Source: Triatoma infestans (Eukaryota; Arthropoda; Insecta; Hemiptera; Reduviidae). Taken from it: a stretch of 64,000 nucleotides of DNA. Position numbers and translations under genes: made by a program. The DNA lies in NCBI GenBank assembly GCA_011037195.1, contig JAAEAF010004278.1:1-64000 (forward strand), read 5' to 3'. The notes under the pieces are model-generated. The model was given only the letters and a program-made list of their open reading frames with translations. It did not search any database and was not told the DNA's origin. This document shows, piece by piece, positions 40,601-55,600 of the stretch; within the stretch, counting starts at the first letter, position 1; each line of letters begins with the position of its first letter.

Positions 40601-43600
40601 GCATAGGGCTTGGTCTCCTATCCCACCCACAATAAAAAAAAAGACAATGAAGAAAGGAATTTGATTTATGGAAGCAAATTTATTTACTGGAAGTAAGAAT
40701 TCCTATAAGAAAAACTTTTTTCTGCTGCCAGAAACAGATTCTAGGAGGAAGCTTGGATGTCTTGTCACATTTATAGCCCATTCCTCTATACAGTGTGTTG
40801 AACATAGCAGAAGAGTTAATGCGTAGTTAAACTGCAATTTTCTCAGCAGAGAATTGCTCATTCCAACACTAACACCAAAACATTTTTTTTTTCGTATTCC
40901 TTGAGTATCGCAAAACATATAATTAAATAATACTATAAAAATTCGCAAAAAACGCAATTTCAAAAATATTACACAGTCGCAATATTATCTGTTAAGTAAG
41001 TGAAAGAAAAAAGAAATTTGAAGCAAATTGATTAATTGGAAGTAAGAATTATGATAAGAAAAGGTATGGAAAAGGACGTTTCATATTATAATCTGTAATT
41101 GGACTTAAAGACATTTATTTTAGAAACAAGTAAATTTATTTAGTTTCTGGTTAATTAGAAATAATTGAAATTTGTTGTCATTATATGGGCCACTCCCAGA
41201 ATGATATTTTATTGTATTTTATTTTTTTTATTTTTACTACTTGATTTCGGTAGTAATAGTAATCACCATCAAGTAGCTTGATAATAATTTTTTTATATGT
41301 ATTTTAAAGATTTTTTTTTATCTTTTACTCTGATGTGAAAATTTTTCAATCGCTTTTATTTTTTGAATTTATACTTTCGTTTCAAAGTTAATATTTAATT
41401 TTTCTATCTAGCTTTCTATTAGCTATAAATTTATATAATGCCAACTCTCTGTTATAAGTTTATAACTTTGTAAGCAGTAATAAATGAATAAATTATAATC
41501 TTTATTTGCCCTAACATACAGAAAATAAATGAGACTAGGTCAGAAGAAAATGAAAGCTCCTGCCTCTTGCAGCTTAGAAGAAATATTCAATGTTTTAAAA
41601 ATTAATTATTATATTAAAAATTTTTACTTACTTTTTTAAATAAATCGTTAAATAATGGTGATGTGACTAACTCCCAAGTTAATAGTGAACCAAGTGAAGG
41701 TATAGGCCCAGACAATGGAAATTCAAATTCGGGATATAAATTATCTATATTAACATTAACTCCTTCCAAATATAGCCTAAAATGTATGTGTTATTAATTA
41801 TTCTAATAATAAAATAAACAATGAGAATCTCTCTTTTAGAGTTAATACAAATAATAATATGTATTTTTTTCCCCTATTTCCCAGCTCCAGTAGCCGCTGC
41901 AGCTGAAGAGTTTATTATTCTGCCTGTCCCCATCATGATTAAATGCATTAAACTATAATTCAAATAATAAAATAATAACATGTGAAAGCAAAAATAATTC
42001 GAAAATTGCCACATACTTGCCAATAGCCATAAATATATGTGCCATATTATCTTTCTCAAATCTACTGACCAATGGTATGTTAGTACAGGTGAAGAGTGAT
42101 TTTCTGACTATTGATTGAAGTAGACCTCGAGGAGCTATTTCTATGACTATAGATTTATCTGGAATGTGGGCTGAGGCTTCTTCAAACAATACTGGTTTCA
42201 GTAGATTATTCGTATGATATTCAGCCGAACTGAATTTTGCTAGATCACTTTCCCAAGAGGATTCAGGAATGGAACTGCTTATCCAACGTTCTGTTCGTTG
42301 CTTTGGTTCTGGTATTATCTGAGTCCACACAAAAGTGTTATTAGAATTTTTTTCAAATTTGGATAAACAGTATTCTGAGTGAGAACAAGTAAAGCATCGG
42401 AGGATATCGTCGAATGGTCTTTGTAACCATGACCAGAAAAAAATAAATAAAAAAATTCTTTGATTAGCAACAATTGCACCTAGGAGAATTTCATCGCCCA
42501 CAACATAGTATGTCATAAGCCAGTCTACTTTAACAGTGTAATAGTGCATTTTCAACTTGGAATTATTTTCTAATACGCTATTGTGAAAAGTTCTAGGTAA
42601 CTGCAAACTACATAACTTGATAATATGGCAGATTTGAAAAAGACATTTTATTCTCAAGTACACCATATAATTTAAAATTAGCTTTAAAATTTCTGAGGAC
42701 AGCCCTAGAAAGGAGGATCCGCATCCATTGCTGTGCAGGCTTTAGAATAGAATGTGAAAAGAATAGATATGGAATTTGCTTTAATGCCCAACAAAGACTA
42801 ATCAAAGGCTTATTGAATATGAAATGTTGGAAAAAAACAAACCTGTTTCAAATAGTTGAAAGCGCCAGGCCCTACAGATTTGATATATCTGCTATGATAG
42901 GCAATATTAGAAACGTTAACAAGTTTAGCAAATATTCCTTTCATTTTTAAACTAGCCACATATTGTTCCATATCTTCAGCTGGTCCGGACAATGTACAAC
43001 TAGTTTTAGAATTATGACAGGCTACTTCAATTTTAGGTGGCAGCTGGTCCTTTATCTGGCTGTAGCCCAATCCTGATGAGGAAAAAAAATGATTGTAGTT
43101 ACATATTTCAACATTGTGTTGCAAATCATGGCCTCATATTGAGCATATTAGAATTTTGCAAATGTGCTCTTTGGAAGCGCGGTGAATTGTAGAAGTTGTC
43201 TCAGTTATGTTTAGATTTTCTCAACAATTTTAACTGGTGACAAAATTGTTTGAAATCATTATTAAATATTATCTAGAATAATAATACGTTCGCTTTAGGT
43301 TAATATATATATATATTTTAAATATGAGCTACGCAAAAGTTTAACCTCTTAAGACGTGCCGGCCTCTATACCATACTTTTTCTATAATTCCAATTTACAT
43401 ACATACCTATCGCAGCCATCATTCCCTTTATTAATGGTACTTCAAGAGAGGCTTTTCCACGAGCATAAGCACAAAGTATCGCTTGTTCTGCAGTAAAACA
43501 TCCATCAGCGTAAGCGCAGCCCAGTTCACCAAGAGAATGTCCAACAATGCCGTCAGGCTCTATGCCTAATTCTCTGAGCACATCCACTAAGCCAATCTGT

Positions 43601-46600
43601 TGGTGAAATATACTGATTAACCAACATTTTAATTGGCTGTTTTAATTAGGAGAAATTTTGAACTTTTGAAACGTTTCACTTTTTCTCTTTTGAAAAATTC
43701 TCACTGAACTACGAGATTTCGTATTTGAAATACTTTCTTAGAAGGTGACCTTTTGTAATAAATGTTTAGTTCTCTATGATCCTGGTGGTGGTGCCATAAG
43801 TTACACTGAAATAGTAGTAGGTAAGCCATTGTCTTTAGAACTAGAATAAAGTGATTTTTTTGATAAAATGTTTAAAATGCTGCTGCAGATCTTTAGTTTA
43901 AAGGAAACTGTAGGGATAAGGAAAAATTGAAAAAACAAACTTGTTAGTAAGAGATCCTTCAGAAAGATTTCCTAGAACATTTCTTCAGTGAATTTCTCAA
44001 TTTCCAATAATGGTAGATAAGATTAGTAACTATTTGATTTTTATATTTATTTGCAAAAATAATTAATTTATAAAATTAAAATCGAGATTTGTCCCATGGC
44101 TCGACCGAATCGAACTTCCTTTGTCCAAAACACTTTCTTAAATACTTCTGTTTTGCAGTAAAACATCCATAATAAAATTAGATCATCGCACAACATTAAC
44201 ATCTTTAGATTCTCTTTGAATTTTCGATCTTCCCTTTGAATTCAGCAAAAGGACAAGTGATCTCCATTTTGAAAATACATTTTGTCAGGGGATTTATTAA
44301 ATTTCCTTTTTTCTTCTTCAGAAAAAAATAAAGGTCATAAAATATGTTGTTTCGATAATTTTGCGGCTATTATTGTATGTTTGTGAGGAGGGACGAAACC
44401 ACTATCCAAAGCCCCAGAGGGCCCACATAGTTACCCCAAAGAAAAGCAACAACAAACCGGGCCTAAAACAAAAATCCAGACCCGGGTCTAAACCCATTTA
44501 ACATTCACCGCAGTCCGAAAAAATCGGACAATAACCTAAAATAGGCTATGCTATATATATATATATGTCTGTGTGTGTGTGTGTTTTTGAGCATTCCAAG
44601 TTTGAAGAAAATACCAAAAAAACAGAATCTTATTCTGTAAAATCGCATTTTTTATTAATGTCGTTGCAACCAAATTTGAGAAAAATGCGAAAAATTCGGG
44701 TTGATGGATTCTGGTAATATCTTCCTATCGGAAATGATGGATGACTGTCCATTTCGTACTTTTTTTAGATTGTTATAGAGGATTATTCCACTGTGACCTG
44801 AAAGATCTGTTGTGCCCCTTCATTTCCTACTTAGTCATGTAAATAACTCAGTTTTGAATTTTGCTACTTAATTTTGTCTTCCAAATTTTAACTGCCTTGA
44901 GTAAGAACAAAAAACGATATAATATAAATTATAGTGGGCTTTTTGTTGTTTCGGAAGTAGAAAATAAGGAGAGAAATATAAAAATAAAACGACCTTATCC
45001 TCCTACACTTATAAATTTTAAAATGCCTAAATGCTAAACTTATAAATTTACACTGAGGACCATAATGAGAAATAAGCAATTTAGAGAGAAATGACTCGAC
45101 GAATGTACATTATGTCGTTAGGCAATAATCTAGACTGATCGACAGGTGAGATATTAATTATTATAATTGATCGACTCCAAGTAGTTTCTAACTTGGAGCT
45201 CTTCATGAATGAATCCTGATGACGGGAAATTTGGAAGCAGTTTGTTGTTCAATATTTTGACTAGCCAAGTGACGGAAATAAGGGCTTCTTGGGTGCAGAA
45301 GTAACGATGGCGGTGTCTTGCAGTTTGGATGAGAACCATTGACAGATATAATGAAGCCATCATAAGATATGCATTATCTTACCTATGTTGGAAAGAAAAA
45401 ACAGAAAAGAAAAAGTGAATGAACCCGCTAATTACTCTGCCTGATATAAGCAATCGAAGAGAGCAATTTACAAGCGGGACGATCCAGCATTAATCCTAAT
45501 ATAGAAGAGAGGTGGGATAATTTGAAGAGAGTCTTAAATGATGCTAGGAAGAAGTACTTGGAAGGCAGACCCATGAGAGGAGAGAAGGCTGGTTTGATGA
45601 GGAATGTGTGATTGCGGTGAGAGAGAGGAATGAAGCAAGACTTAAAATGTTGCAAAGGAGAACAAGAATAACATATGAAGATTATAACAGGAAAAGGAAA
45701 AAGGTGAAGACAATGTGCGGACAAAAGAAAAGGAGATATGAAAGAGAGAAGTTAGATAAAGAATAGAAACAAAATAGAATAGAAAATTCTATAAGGATGT
45801 TAGAGAAATAAAGTTGCGCTTTCAGCCCAGAATAGATTACTGCAGAGATGAACAGGGGAATTTACTAGGCAGTAGAATAGAGATCATGGATAGATGGGCT
45901 AGATATTTCCGGTGCATGTTTAGCAGTCAGGAAGAAGACGGGCAACTCGAGAGAGAACAATCGGAGACTGGCGTTGAGGAGGAGGATCCCGACCTCATAG
46001 TCGATGGAACACAGCTCATGCTACCACCAGAGAAGGAAGAGATTGAAGAGATCATAGCGTCACTGAAAAGCCATGAGGCATCTGGATGCAATGGACTACA
46101 TACAGAACTGTTGAAATCTGGGGGAGATACCGTGATAGAACAACTTTATAAATTGATCTGGAACGTTTGGATTAGTGAAAGCATGCTGAAGGAATAGAAC
46201 AGGGCAATTTTGTGCCCTGTATATAAAAAAACAGCAAAACTCAATTGTGAGAATTATCGAGACCTTGCTTTGCTCTCAGTAGCATATAAAATCCTGTCGA
46301 TAGCAATTTATAAAAGAATAATCACACAGGCAGAAAACATTCTGGGGGTTTAGGCAGTATCAGTGCGGGTTTAGACCGGGAAGGGCCACAACGGATCACA
46401 TCTTCAATTGTAGACAAATATTGGAAAAGACTTATGAATATAATGTCAATCTGGAGCAATTGTTGATAGACTTTAAGCAAGTCTATGATCGCATCAATCG
46501 CCGAGTAGCGCTAGCGGATCTTAGAATGTTAGGAGTCTCAAGAAACTGGTCCGATTGGTGGGTTTAACCTGGAAAGATACCAGTGGTCAGGTCAAAGTAC

Positions 46601-49600
46601 AAAATTCGCTGCCTGAGAGCTTCCCCATTAAAAGAGGATTGAGACAAGGAGATCCGCTTTTCCCCGTGATATTCAACATATGCTTGGCCGTAAGAGCCAT
46701 AAGGACGAACCTGGAGGGCACCATATTTAATAGGATGATCCAACACTTGGCATATACAGATGATGTGCTAATCATTGCTAGGACAAGGGCAGCATTAGGA
46801 GGAGCATTCGAAGAATTCGAACGAGCGGCAAAAGGACGAGGCCTGGAGATAAACCAAGAGAAGACGAAGCTTATGCGCACCTCAAGTCTCCAGAGCCAAG
46901 TTCAAATTCTCAATTATACCTTCTCCACATGCGACAAGTTCAAATACCTTGGCTCCGCACTGATAGCAAATTGTGACATCACCGCTGCAATAAAAGGGAG
47001 AGTAAGGCCAATCTTCTTTACCTACGCAGACGACAATGACTATGTCACTTGCGTAGTGCAGAAAATATATATTGTGGCGTTATCCTCTAGAAGATTGGTT
47101 ATAATCCCGCTGTATATAAATGAAACAAGCATATTAAATCTCATACTACACCTACTTTTTCTGTCTGAAATAACATAACTCTACGAACAGAATCATAAAC
47201 CCTTTTCGAATCAGTGAAAACTATGGAGATCCCTATTTATTTCTTGGGCATTTATTTACTAGCTGACGCGAGACACACATTCGGCCCTAATTTCATCACC
47301 AGGTAGAAGGCGGATGCGATTCATGAAGGGAGGAATATCACGAAATAAAATTTATGGATTTATTCGGGTTAGTTCCACGCTCAATAAAAAGAAATATATT
47401 CTGCCAAATGGCTGATATAAATTTATTGAAATAAATTGTGAGGTTCTGCCAGAAGTAAAAAAAAAAACAAGATAGGTTCTTGCCAAAGCATCGATAGACT
47501 TATCTTTTTTTTGGCCTACCAATTATTGTTTATTTATAATTTGAGTTTGATATTGTTTAGCAAACTTAAATTTTAATTTAGTAGTTTTTGTGAAATTCCA
47601 CTCTTACGACCCAAGAGTCTTCACTGATCAATCAAACAGTTGAGTGGGTTAGCAATCGACAATAGCGCTAGATCTAATTTTTCTAATCAAAAAATAAATA
47701 AAAAACAGACATTATTGAAAATACATAGATTTACCTGTATCGCTGTTATACCAATAAATGAATTCAATATACAATCATAAGTATGAGGATCAGTAGAATG
47801 TATGATTTCCAATAAATTAACACCTTTTGGTAGAAGAACTTCATGACAAAAGTTTATAGCTCTTGCAAATGTAGGTAATCGCATTAGATCAGCGCCCATT
47901 CCAGGCCATTGTGAACCCATTCCAGAGAATAGAAACCAAACTGGCCTCTTTACTCCAGCATCATAGTGCTGTAAACATTTTACGGTGTAATTTATAATTA
48001 TAGAGAAACAAAGAGGAGAAACTATCTTGGCAGTTAGTTTCTGGTGTTTTAAATTGGTTCATTATTTAGAAATAGGTATTTTAGGAGAACTTTGTAGGGA
48101 ACTAAAATAATAGGGCATTGCTAAATGTAAGAATACAGGGAACTGAAGGGCTCCGCCCTGCAGCTAATGTTCCTAGCGAATAACGAATGTATTATAAATT
48201 ACTTTAATTTCATATTTTATTTTAGCTTCTGTATTCAGTAACGTGTAGCCTCTAAAATAGTATCCTTTTAAATGCGATTTGAAGACATGGTGCGTCAGGG
48301 CAATGAATTGCTCATTAAAAGGCATCGCTTGTACCTGCAAATCAACATAATATCTGTTTTAATATATTAGTTCTTTCAGAATAAATCTATATTTAGGTAT
48401 AATGATGCAGATTACCTTTTCAATTACTTTTTTCAAACTATTCTCATTTCTGCCTGAAATTATAAACAGCCAAGGTATATTACTTGAAGTTGATTTTTTA
48501 AAATTGCTTTTAATTTTTGAATTCTGTTTTATGATGACATGCCCATAACTGCCGGACAGTCCTATACTGCTTACTCCAACTATATTTCCACTCAGAAGAG
48601 TTGGTTTAGTGACTACCTATAATATCAACCATAAAATATCATAATCTGCAAACATTCCGCGTTATATTCCATAATTATGTTTTTGATACTCACTTCCATC
48701 TGACCAGACAATAATGCTGGTACATCAGGATTTGGAGATGAATAGTGTAAGTTTGGAGGAATAAATCCGAATTTGAAAGCCATCAAAACTTTAACGATAG
48801 ATGCCAGACCTGATGCTGATTCAGTATGGCCAATATTGCTTTTAACACTGCCAATAGCCAATGGGGTTTTTCTGTTCGCACACATCACTTCTGATATGCA
48901 GTTTAATTCTAAAGCATCCATTTTCTTGAAACGAAATGAACCATTAGTTTATAGTAACCATTGAAATGTAAATTCAATTTATAAATATAAATCATCAACT
49001 GAACAATACTGAACGCAGGTTATATTGGGGAATCAAAAAACACTTACATTAGAGGCTTAGACAATATGAATTGGAAGCAGCAAACAAAAGAACCGATGGT
49101 ACCGCCCACACGAAACGCGCTTGGTGCCAAACACCAAGAATGGGGATGTAGAACCAACAACCCACGAGGACAATTATTAAAGAATATTCTACTTTCCGAG
49201 AACTACTTCTGCTGTTCACTGCAGGAACCTACATACTGGCCAACTTCTCCTCGAAAACTACCCGACATTTTGGATATATTTATAACAACTATCCCGGCGA
49301 ACCCTAAATTCACAACAACTCTGAACGATTTATCTTCTGACTACTCTCCCATACTTCTAACGCTCTATGACCAATCAATACTCATTACATCTAAAACCTC
49401 CCTGATAACAGGAAAAATGGATTGGACTGAATTTAGAAACATAATCGAGACTGAGATCAACCTGAATAATAGTCTAAAAACTATTACTGAACTGGAGGAC
49501 GCTGTGGAACACTTGACAGTTACTATACAGAGAGCAGCCTGGAAGTGTTCTCAACCCAACACTAATGTCACAAGACATACCCTCACATTACCCCCATCGA

Positions 49601-52600
49601 TCCGACAACTCATTTCTGAAAAACGCAGAATTAGACGATTTTGGATGGCAAACCGCTACCCAAACATAAAGCTGAACTTAACAGATTGACAAGACAGCTT
49701 AAACAGAAAATAGCCGAATATAAAGGAGACAAACCAACACCTATTTGGTACACTCCTATCCTCTATATTCACACCTAACGACAATATTCACCCATTTCAC
49801 TCTTACATAGAAGAATTTCTTGATACTCCTCTCCAATTAAGTCTTCCTTCTAAGCACATTAACCCCAAAACAGAGAAAAAAGCAATAATACAACTGCCAC
49901 CAAACAAAGCTCTAGGATACGACCTTATTACCGCCAAAATATTAAAAACACTTCCCAATACAATGGAAATTTTCAGTTATAACACTGGTACCGAAACCAA
50001 ACAAACCGATTCACTTACCAACTTCTTACAGACCAGTTAGCCTTCTTCCTATACTTTTCAAGTTTTTTGAGCGGCTACTACTGACCGACATACAACCTGA
50101 ATTAGACAGTGCCATTCCGACACATCAGTTTGCATTTCGGACATCACACTCTACCACACAACAATGTCACAGACTGGTTGACGAAATTTCCTCTTCGCTG
50201 GAAAGAGGATGCTACACATCAGGAGCTTTTCTTGATGTTAGTCAGGCTTTAGGCAAAGTGGGGCACAATGGTCTCCTGTTCAAACTTCAGCAGATTCTGC
50301 CTGATGGGCACTATCGGCTGCTTAAAAGTTATCTGCCTGACCGATTCTTCACAGTACGAAATGGCGATCAATATTCAGCAGTGTTCCCCATTAGAGCAAG
50401 GTGCCGCAGGGAAGTATTCTCGGACCGGTACTATATTCTATTAGTGCAATAGACATCCCTACATCTACTGACACACTGTTGGCTGCATATGCAGACGACA
50501 TAGTAATACTTTCAACTCACAAAGACGCCACCACTGCAACCTCACTCCTACAGGACCATTTAAATCTTATACAGGAGCACTTCAAGCTTTGGAAAATCAA
50601 AATTAATGAAACAAAATGTATACATATAACATTCACCCTCAGACGATCAAACTGCCCGAGTGTGTATATTAACGATACTCCTATACCACACGAAAAAGAC
50701 ATCCGATACCTAGGACTCTACCTAGATAGACGCTTGACTTAGAACACACACGTAACGAAAACTCGACAGTCAATGAAAACCAGATACTTCCTAGTAAAAT
50801 GCTTACTTGACAAAAGACCTAAATTAAACTTGAATAACAAAATTCAAATCTACAAATCCATAATAAGACCAATTTGGACCTACGGACTACAACTCTGGGG
50901 AACTGCCAAACCGACACACACTAAACGGATACAAGCCATACAGAACAAGGTACTGCGAACTATCACATAATGCCCATACTACGTTTATAACATGACGCTA
51001 CATACTGACCTCCAAATCCCATTTGTACACGACTTAACACAGCAACTATACAAACGATTCTACAGCAAACTAGGAACACACTCGAACCCGCATGTCACAA
51101 ACCTGTCCTCCCTAACCATTCCTGGGAATCCTCCCAGATGCTTGAAGCGCCAGTGGCCAAGGGACCTCCTGTCACAGGAAGAGGACTAACAAAACCAGGA
51201 AGAGTGGCATTGGCCACCTGCTTCAAGCCTTAAAGCCACATTTATCTCAGCCCATATTTACTTATTGTACTATTAAGATTGTAAATATAAATAAACAAAA
51301 AAATAAAAAGTTAATATTTTATGTTGTTTCTATTTCTTTTTATGTGTTAAAACCTTTGTGCAGACCCTGAAGAAGACAATAAATTTGCCGAAACGTCGGT
51401 AGAAATTTGAAAAGAGAAATTATGTTACAAATACTTACTTTTGAAGCGCCACCATACGCTTCTATGTAACACACTTCGGAGGGATCAATTTGTGCTTCCT
51501 TATAGACTCGCAATAGTAGATCTTTATACAGCTCTGCACTAAACTCTGGATACGAAGTGTTACGTACACCATAGTTGCACGTAAGAACGTTTACAATAGT
51601 TCCATAGGACCGCTTGGCATCCTCTGCTCTTTGCAAGAAGAACACTACACATCCTTCTGATCGCGTATAACCATCGGCTGTAACATATAATTGATATTAT
51701 TCCTTTGCCTTTACAAGTAAAGTTAACTTTTTCATCTCGCTATTGCTTTAGTATATTTACCGTCTGCACTGAAACACTTCGTCTTGCCATCGTTATTCAA
51801 TTTGCCCATTGCGTGAAACTGATAAGAAAATTCCGGTCCAAATATACTATTAGGGGCTCCAACTATGGCTGCATTGCACAAACCACTGGATATAAACTGA
51901 TATCCCATTTGCAGAGCCCGCAATCCTCCATTCCAAGTATCCTCAATTACGAAGCTTGGTCCTTATAAAATATTTTATATATTTTAAATTGAAATGACAA
52001 ATGGTTGACCATTTGTGCGTGTTAAACGCTAGAAGGAAGTTATTGTGTTGTTAGGGAGTAAGGTGTGCTTGCAAAGAAATAGTGGGAGATCGAACATAGA
52101 AAATTTAAAAGTTGGCAAATAAAGAAAAACAAATCAATATATAATTATAATATAAATATATGAATAGAAATAAAATGAAAAAAGAGTGAAAGGGGTAAAC
52201 AGTAAGTTTAATTTAGTGGGGAGGACCTTTATTAACGCAGATTAATAAAACACTTAATAATAAAAATAATAATAATAATAATATACTTTATTATACAATT
52301 AGTCATATATACAAAAGAAAGAAAGAAAACAAGTATATACGGCATGGATAAGTTATCCGTCTGCCGGAGGTTGATGTTTAATCAATTACTGTGAAGTCTA
52401 ATTATACGAAAGTTGAAAAAAAATTAAAAATTGAAATACTGAACAAGTTGGTAACGATACTGCCAGGTGTGTCGTGCATAATTAAGAAGTGATTGGCAAG
52501 AAGATGAATTTAGGAGGGATATTAAATGAGATCTGGATAACTTCTTACAGCCAAAATAAAGTAATCTAAGTTCTAAAAGAATAGTACATTCCGCAACGAA

Positions 52601-55600
52601 GTGAAAGACGTCTTCTTTGGACCGAGAGTTACACAGAGGAAATAGATCCACATCTCTTTCTAAGAAAGGACAGTAATTTAAATATAACAGGTCACACCTT
52701 AATTTAAGTAACCAACGAAGTTGAGTTAAAGAAAGACCACAATGGTTTGAAGCTGTAAACCTGAAAAACTGAAGAGTGTGATCCAAATCTTTGTACAACA
52801 AAAAACGTGTTGAAGATTAGGCGTGCCTCTCAGACTCCTCCATATGCCTAGAATTTATAATGGAATCCATCTGACCTTGCCAAAGTTCCCTATTTTCGAG
52901 TGAAAATTCAAATGCACAATTATAATTTCGAGCTAAGGAATTCCACTGAGAAAACCAAGAAGTATTTCTATTAATTATTAGAAGAGCTGAAGTTGTAGAA
53001 AAACGGGCATCTGAAAAATTTAGTACTTTGGATACATAATTGAAGTGTAACTTTAAAGTGTAGGAGAAAAGTAAACTTACACAAGTCTCGCAGTACAAGA
53101 TATAATTTGGAGTAGAGGTAGGTAGGGCAAATAATTTCTTAATAAAAAATCTTTGAATCATTTCAATAACTTCAAAACGTTGAAACCCCCACACCTGATA
53201 AGCATAACATAACACTGAACGCCTGACAGAGTTAAAAAAACTGTACTTAGCAGACAGCGGAACTAGGTCCTGCATGATAAAACCTTCCCACAATCTGTTC
53301 AAAGCTAATTTAGCAACCGAACTCTTACTAACGTTGTAAATTGGATTTTGAGGTTCGGTCATACAAAAGAACTATTTTAAATTTCTTTTCAAATTTATTC
53401 CCTTCTTCAGGGTAAAAATTTTCAGTTAGAATTCCAGTAGTAATTAATCTAGTTTAACCTGTGACAAACCATCACCAAGTGTTGCAGGTACGTCATAGGT
53501 TAAACTAGATTAATTACGACTGGAATTCTAACTGAAAATTTTTACCCTGAAGAAGGCAATAAATTTGCCGAAACTTCGGTAGAAATTTCAAAAGAGTTCT
53601 TTTGTATGACCAAACCTCAAAATCCAATTTACAACATTGAATACAGCGGTCGTAACGAACACTAAAAACACTTACCAACTTTTACACCTCTATAAGCATT
53701 AGTTAAAATATCTTCCCTAATAATGTGGCTCAAAAATTCTTCAACTGGGAGTACCAATGAAATGGTAAATTACAATTATTTAAATAAACAAGTGTATTGC
53801 ATACGATTCAAGGTAGGTGGTTTTGTCCATTATTCATTAAGATGAGATAATTAGACGATCCGTTAACATTCTATTCGGTTGAATGTGGAGAGTTCTAGTT
53901 TTCAGCGTTATTTAGCAATCAGGTGTTGCAAGAAGCAACGACAAAATGTGTTTTACATATTCTATATGATTCCTTTCTTTAACTTCTGGCTAATTACAAG
54001 CTCATGTTCCATTGAGAAACAAAACAACACTTTCAGCTAAGGAATTAAATTATACAAAATATGTATATTTTTTGTTCTTGCAAATCTTGTAACATATTGC
54101 GTTGGTAGCAATATGTCCGGTGATGGGCTGTGTTGCCTGTACCTAAAGAACACTGCATGTTAAGTATATATCTTCCTAGACTAGGGTATCTAATAAACTT
54201 CGTAGGTTCCATCAAAGTGCTGAAAATTTATTTTTCTAGTGTCTGTTTTTCTGGTAGGAGTATCTCATTCGAGATTAGAGATGGGCAGTAAACAATCGAT
54301 ATCCGTGAACCATCTTGTTTGATAGTGCCAAAGGGTCAACACTGACCCCCCAGGGATCGGGGATTGCATTAGAGAAAATCCAGTGGAATAATGGTTCTAG
54401 ATTATATTAAAATGTGTATATATGTCTGTGTGTTTGTGCAGTATGTTTGCAATGTTTAAAGAAAATAGATAATAAAAAAACTTTGAACATTCTGCGATTT
54501 TTAGTTTTTTGAGTTCTGCTATTGTCATACCTGAACTTATATATAAAAAATATATTTACCCGTAAGATTTAAGAAATATGATATCCGATTCGCCTGCATC
54601 GCTTTGCTCTGTCCAAGTATTCCTCTGTATCTTCCTTGAAGCTTGGTACCAAATAAAAAATGCAATTCTGTTTCACTGGTTGGAGTGGCTATTACAACTG
54701 CTGTTTTGGTATCATTTAATGTAAATGGGTTGATACCTATAAATTAATAATACCTAATTTATCATTTCTACGGAGATATTTGATAATTTTTTTAGAACTA
54801 TATAATATGAAATTTAACACTAAGATTATTTTAGATAACAACCAAGAATCTAGATATTGTTCTGATTTACTTTCTGGTCCATTAGATATTTTTGATAATT
54901 TTTCATATTCAGTATTTTCACAATTTTTTTTTCTATCCCGAAGAAGACTTTAAATTTGTTTGAAATGTTGGCGTATTCTATGAAAGTCTTAGGAGCTACC
55001 AAAGCTTACTGTCCGGCGTAAGGAAATATTGTCCTGCCCGGAGGTTGGCAGTGCACTGAGAAGGATATGGGTCCAGAAGGGCTTTGGATAGCATAGAACT
55101 TTGCTTGTCCATACACAGACAGACTTTAAAAAAAAAAACTTCTTATTACATCAGTAAAAGAAAGTGAAAATTAAGTATGAAAGAAGTAACATTTTATTTG
55201 AATTTACCTGCATCACAGATTGCATCAAATGAGTACTTTAAGGTTTGTGTACATAGAGGATCCATTGCTTCGAACAATTTGTAATGAAGACCAAAATATG
55301 TGCAGTCCAATTTATGAGAATTGTTACATTTTCCGACAATATGAGGTACCTCCACTACTTCTAAAAATTAATGAAATAAATAATAAATTAATAAACACAT
55401 AAATTGCTTGTATATAGGTGTACGCTCTAGTGCGTACCCCGAAGCGATACGTCCAATGAAATTATGAAAAATCAAGATTAAAAAATATGCTAAATCAAAA
55501 GTAATTATGTTAGTATGATAAGGGATTACTACAGCTCAGTACTCCATGCACTTCGGCAGAACAGTACACAATACACTTAAATTACATACACTCAACACTT

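Noticed and set aside
41953..42666. 237-codon single ORF as one exon
   Set aside because: Only 42318-42017 aligns with FAS MAT and has matching splice phases; the upstream part reads through intron 11.
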